DNA from: Pseudisothecium myosuroides
Lineage: Eukaryota > Streptophyta > Bryopsida > Hypnales > Lembophyllaceae
Direction: 5' to 3'
Length of the DNA: 64,000 nucleotides
Assembly: GCA_951799445.1 (NCBI GenBank)
Contig: OX637290.1
Span: 5,086,501 to 5,150,500 of the forward strand
Part shown: piece after piece, positions 59,769-64,000 of the stretch
Position numbering within the stretch: position 1 is the stretch's first letter
Layout: every line of letters begins with the position of its first letter
Translations under genes and position numbers: made by a program
The notes under the pieces: model-generated
Database searches by the model: none
What the model was told of the DNA's origin: nothing
What the model saw: only the letters and a program-made list of their open reading frames with translations

Positions 59769-60710
59769 TTAACCCCTAAAGGACCGGACTGCGTTTTTTG
59801 GCCGTATAGAAATTTTGGGCAGGTCCGTGTGACTAGAGATTTTCATATTTTAAGCTGAAATTTTAATAGAAGGTGGGCGCGAGGAATATCTTTCATATGC
59901 ACTAAATTTCAGCACATTTGGAAATAGGAGTCAAAAGTTATGGCCAAATATGTTACTTTTTTTCGTAACTGGGCAGTCCGGGCAGCAAGAAAAATTTGGC
60001 AAAATTTTTATTTATTTTTATTTAATATTTTTTTCTTGTAGATTATATTTTTGTCTATCTGGAAAGCTTTGATTCATTTCATTTGGATTTGTTATGAGAA
60101 AGTTATGGACATTCTTGTTTTTCGGGTAGTTAGAGCATCTTCTTGAAAAAAATAACTTGTAAAATTCATTTCTAAATGCTATTTTTGCAATTTAAAAAAA
60201 ATAAAAATTCTCATGGTTTAGTTTACTTGCTAGAACAATCTCACCATTGGGATTAGTGTATTTTAATTCCATCTAAAATATATTCATGTTTTAGATTTTC
60301 CTTCTATCTCGTACCTACTTCTACTTAATAATTTTTTTAGGAATGATAATTAAGTTTTTTTGAATATTATTTTTTTTCCTAGACTCTCAACTCAATTCTT
60401 CACTATAAGGATTTGAAGCACAAAACTCTGTAGTGCAAAAATTTTAAGTGAAAAATGTTTAAAGTCAAAAAATCTAGTCCCGCAATGTGCAGAAATACTT
60501 GTTTTTTCCACTTTGAACGCTGATTTCTTGCAATCTGAGCGGTCAAAAATTCTGAAATTTTTTCCACACATTCTCATACTAGTTAGGTTTAAGATCCTAC
60601 GGTTAGATGTGAAAAAAAAACATTTTTCATTTTTTTTTACTCCTTGCTATAGAAATGGCAGTTTTGATGGTTTTTTGGCAGAAAAAAGGCCTTGGGCCTT
60701 TAGGGGTTAA
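59769..60710 (-). mobile_element. TTAA-type element, copy E
   Basis: TTAACCCCTAAAGGACCGGA at the left and GGCCTTTAGGGGTTAA at the right. Reverse-oriented and very similar throughout to copy D. The left third carries gggcaggtccgtgtgacta and aaaagttatggccaaatatg, the right third gatcctacggttagatgtga and aagaaatggcag-like words. 942 bp, non-coding. Flanking bases outside TTAA differ on the two sides. Confidence 0.85.
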
Positions 60711-61320
60711 AGATACTTTTGGACCGTATAGTTTTGCTTGAGTATATGTGCTTTGATATTATCATAGCTGGCTACATGCATTGTCAAATTTAAGTACTAC
60801 TTCATTCTACATTTATAGTGTATATAAATACAAAGTCATATTTTAGAAGTTAGAACACAATGGAAATTTTACAAAACTTTATATGCTATACTTATACACA
60901 ATCTCCCAAGCACCATTAAAGGTTTAACTTGGAATGTTGGATTGGTCACCGTGGAAATCATAACTTGGAAGTACCATATGAATCATTTGCTTAAAAAATT
61001 CCAAAAGCACTCATAGGAGGTCAAAGTACTATGCAAAACCTCCTCTTTTCACACAAAATACCAAGGATGAACATTTGTACTTCTATCTTACATACTACAA
61101 TTATAAAAGAATTTGCTATCATCCATTGGACACTTTTAGGCCGCCGTGTCATTAGAGGGTAAAGGGTTAAACAATATTTGTTTCATTTGCGGCAATGACA
61201 AAAACAAAAGATAAAGAAAAGCAAAAGAATACAATAATAATAAAAAATGAAAAAAAACTAATCTTCTAACTAATCAAGTACCACGTTGTGCAAATTTTTT
61301 ATTGTTGGTAATTAAGTTGA
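60711..61320. other. Gene-free interval with a solo TTAA-family end
   Basis: No supported gene. GGCCGCCGTGTCATTAGAGG followed by gtaaaGGGTTAA (61139-61170) resembles the right terminus of subfamily copies I and J. No left partner was found. Confidence 0.45.
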
Positions 61321-61752
61321 GGTAACTATACCTAAAATGGACCACTCTTCAAAATCGACCCCTATTTTTGAAGGAAAAATGAATAGGGAGGATACCTAAA
61401 ATGGTGTGCATTACAAGGACAAGTGTTAGGTGGAGCTGGGGACCATTTTGAGTAGTATGCAATTCTATTTATAGTATTGTGGAGGTGGCTATGTTACAAG
61501 TGGTCAATTTTGGGTACACTTTCCGTTGTTTTATTTTCTTCTCTATAACATGATTTGATACTACTATTGTAGTGTCATTTCTTCATGTGCATCACATTGG
61601 TGAAGGTACATGATGCTTTTAGCCTCCCACACCTTGCATCTTTGAAAATTTGTAACCAATTCACAATGCATCCAAAAATGTTAGAACCACTTGCATTTTG
61701 ATTCATAGTCCTTCACCAATGTGCAAAAAATGTTGTTCATTTTCTAAAGTGT
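61321..61752 (-). repeat. Dispersed repeat, copy 2 (GACCACT MITE plus flank)
   Basis: Reverse-orientation match of 40441-41388. The MITE part 61321-61524 has ends ctatacctaaaatggaccac and gtggtcaattttgggtacac. The flank 61550-61752 matches 40451-40650. It is shorter than copy 1 by about 500 bases. Confidence 0.6.
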
Positions 61753-62579
61753 ACTGGTTACTATGCCACCTAGCTTATGTTACCTCAGTGGTTCATGTTT
61801 TTGCTGCTAAGCTTGTGGATTTGCTGGGAATTGACGGAAGCCACCCGCCACTATGGCTGTTGGTCAAGTGGCCCGCCAATCTGCAGGCAAATTGTTTCTT
61901 GGTGGATCCATCACACTTTTGTAAAAGAGTCCGCTGGGTTGTTGGCTATGGCTGCTGGCCTTGAAAGATAAATTGAGGCTTGCTGACTAAGCTGGTGGCT
62001 ACACTGCACCAGCATCATCCCAGGTACATGGGATGAGGCTAACATGAAAACACCCCAAAGCGTCCTTGTATCCATTCCTGACCTATAGACTTCTATTGAA
62101 AGTGTCCTCAAAAGTGCAACGAAGGTAGTCTGATCTAAAAGTGCTAAAAGCGCCCACTGGGCGGTCAGAAGCCTTCAGAGAGGCTACCTTTTCCTCTCCT
62201 GAGTTTTCATCCACAAAATCCATCCTTATCATGGAGAATTAAAGTAATCTTTAGTACCAAGACAATGGCAAGACAATTATGGTGTGTCCCATTTTTAAAT
62301 AATTCTAGGACCAAACAAACAAAAATTACAAATACATGTAAAGATGGTGTACCATAAATCTAAAGAATTCATTGAGAAATACCTATGATCATATGCCATC
62401 AAGCAAATTGGCAATGAGTAAGGGATTGCTTCATTGGCATTTGTGAGAATGGAGGGTGGAGAGGTCGTTTTTATAATGAAATCCATTGTCCATCATGAAT
62501 CTTCAAAGAGTATGGGACAATTTGAATATGAGAGCTTGACCGCTCATTGTCAAAACGCAGGAATTGTGTACAAAGCAGA
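61753..62579. other. Gene-free interval
   Basis: No supported gene. 61800-62040 is locally GC-richer with overlapping 60-90 codon frames that share no recognised domain. 62058-62122 matches the dispersed repeat at 8200-8275. Confidence 0.45.
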
Positions 62580-62925
62580 ATTTCAGACCTCATTTTGGCA
62601 TGGTAGAATAACTTTTTCTAAAATACTTTGAACTAATAAAAGTTGGAAAATCAAGATAATTTTCATATCCAAAAATCCTTTTGATATTTGGAGCCTCCAA
62701 TCAAAAGTTATGAACAAAATTTAGAGAGACTGTTTGAAAATGTCAAAGAAATGTCCCTTCCAACCCCTCTCTAAACTTTGTTCATAAGTTTTGATTGGAG
62801 GCTTCAAATATCAAACGGATTTTTGGAGATGAAAATTAGCTTGATTTACCAAATTTTCTTAGTTCAAAGATTTTTAGAAAAAGTTACTCTACTATGCCTA
62901 AATAAGGTCTGAAATTCTACTTCAA
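62580..62925. mobile_element. Foldback element, complete copy 2
   Basis: ATTTCAGACCTCATTTTGGC at the left edge pairs with the right edge GGTCTGAAAT and ctatgcctaaataaggtctg. The arms continue through agtaactttttct/agaaaaagttact, tccaatcaaaagttatgaac/gttcataagttttgattgga. The centre is near 62752. 346 bp, non-coding, better preserved than copy 1. Confidence 0.75.
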
Positions 62926-62981
62926 ACACAATGCCTACTTTTGACTTACCTATGAGCGGTTGAGCTCCTACTAACTTTAAT

Positions 62982-63050
62982 TTACATATCTCACATGGGT
63001 TGTTTTACCTCTTACCACTCCATATGTATGTAAAGAGCCCATGCTCTAAA
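62982..63050 (+). repeat. Promoter-like repeat, copy 3 (partial)
   Basis: acatatctcacatgggttgt, ttacctcttaccactccata, then tgtatgtaaagagcccatg. Matches 1199-1260 and 2772-2830. It sits just right of a foldback element, as copy 2 does. Confidence 0.4.
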
Positions 63051-63416
63051 TGCAATCATGACACAAATACATTCTGCTTTCTACTATAAGCTAGCAATGT
63101 ACATTTCAGAAAGTGGTCACTTTTACAGACAACTGCATTTCTAGTTCAAAAATTCTTAACTAATTCCATGAAGGTCTAAATCATATAAAGCAACTTGGAT
63201 TAGAAGCCGATTCCATTTCTATTGTACAAAAATTTATTGGAAATTGTTTCAAAGAGTTTAGCTTCTCCGGAAAGGCAATTAGCTCTTAAATGGTTGCTAT
63301 TCACGAAAGGTGGAATTCATTAAAACACTATACTCTTTCCAATGGAACCATTTCCAAAGCAAATGGGTGAGTACAATTTTTTAGATCTCAAATCAAGTGA
63401 AATTGACAAGCTTTGC
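63051..63416. other. Short gene-free interval
   Basis: Nothing supported. Confidence 0.5.
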
Positions 63417-63995
63417 TTAACCCCTAAAGGACCGTGAGTGCAGATTTTGAACAATGAATGAACAGAAACACGTCCCAAACTCACCGAAATGCATTTTTTC
63501 ATCCATCAATTTTTTTTCAAGATTCTTATATTAGTTCTTTAACATATGTACAGTTTATGAAGATTATGAAGATTCTACTTTTCAAATATTCTATAATTCA
63601 AAAGGTATCGGGAGGTCTAGCCTCAAAAAGTAACTTTTTCAGTTCAAAAATGACCCTTCAAAAATGACTTGAATCAAAAAATCAAATAAAAATCTTCAAA
63701 AATCATTATAATTAGAACTCAATATTTTAAACTTATAGAAAAAAATTATTTTAAAAATCATAAGTATTCAATCTACAATTGATTTTAGAAGGAATTTTCA
63801 ATTTCTGGCTTCAAATTTTATTGAAAAATATTATTATGTATTTTTGTTGATCTAACCGTATGGATGTGATCTATAAATAGCATTTTACAACTATTGTTTG
63901 AAAGTCATCATTAAAATATTCTTGTAAGTTGTATTTTATAATAAATCTTTGTAATTTTGGAAATCTGGACACCCCTCCGGTCCTTTAGGGGTTAA
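63417..63995. mobile_element. TTAA-type element, copy L
   Basis: TTAACCCCTAAAGGACCGTG at the left and CCGGTCCTTTAGGGGTTAA at the right, with perfect 18-base inverted termini including TTAA. The AT-rich 579-bp interior differs from copies A-F, apart from gatctaaccgtatggatgtg. Non-coding. Confidence 0.8.
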
Positions 63996-64000
63996 AGCCA

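Overview
This is a nuclear window from a land plant. It is AT-rich and gene-poor. The evidence is two intron-containing genes of plant families: a plastid outer-envelope OEP16 channel and a bHLH transcription factor of the CIB/bHLH49/62/74 type. Both have GT-AG introns, and the surrounding DNA holds CACTA, MULE-like, LTR, SINE and many small hairpin (MITE) elements. I cannot name the species. The heavy MITE load and low gene density would fit a large-genome plant such as a lycophyte, fern or gymnosperm, but that is a guess. There is no sign of organelle, bacterial or viral DNA, and no CRISPR array.

Layout. 1-3741: CACTA-like composite with GACGT-rich inverted clusters, a duplicated promoter-like block and a nested 270-bp CACTA MITE. 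3742-8440: gene-free, with a CGGACA-type MITE and one long unrecognised ORF. 8449-9525: possible solo LTR. 10.2-40 kb: mostly repeats, dominated by elements that begin and end in TTAA plus CCCCTAAAGGACC. Also here are a 270-bp palindromic MITE, a 275-bp hairpin inside a tandem array, a foldback element, a SINE, a 2.8-kb element with long inverted arms (23172-26013), and A/T-rich microsatellites. 40.4-46.9 kb: more TTAA elements and one of two copies of a 'GACCACT' repeat.

47.0-56.4 kb is the gene island, visibly more GC-rich. OEP16 runs on the + strand (coding 47911-49123, five coding exons, 147 aa, with a likely 5' UTR intron). A bHLH gene runs toward it on the - strand (coding 54492 down to 51631, five exons, 470 aa). 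The two are convergent, separated by about 1.8-2.5 kb. Upstream of the bHLH start are a GC-rich leader/promoter zone and a tandem minisatellite. 56.4-64 kb returns to repeats: AGAGCATCTCC-ended MITE, TTAA elements, the second GACCACT copy in inverted orientation, and a second foldback element.

The two genes show no functional link beyond adjacency: one is a chloroplast envelope channel, the other a nuclear regulator. The most unusual feature is the TTAA-targeted family: 11 complete or nearly complete copies, about 9.3 kb or 14% of the window. Its ends and target resemble piggyBac (or Sola3-type) DNA transposons, which to my knowledge are not commonly reported from land plants. All coordinates and splice sites were derived by reading the sequence by eye; none has been checked by alignment or transcript data.
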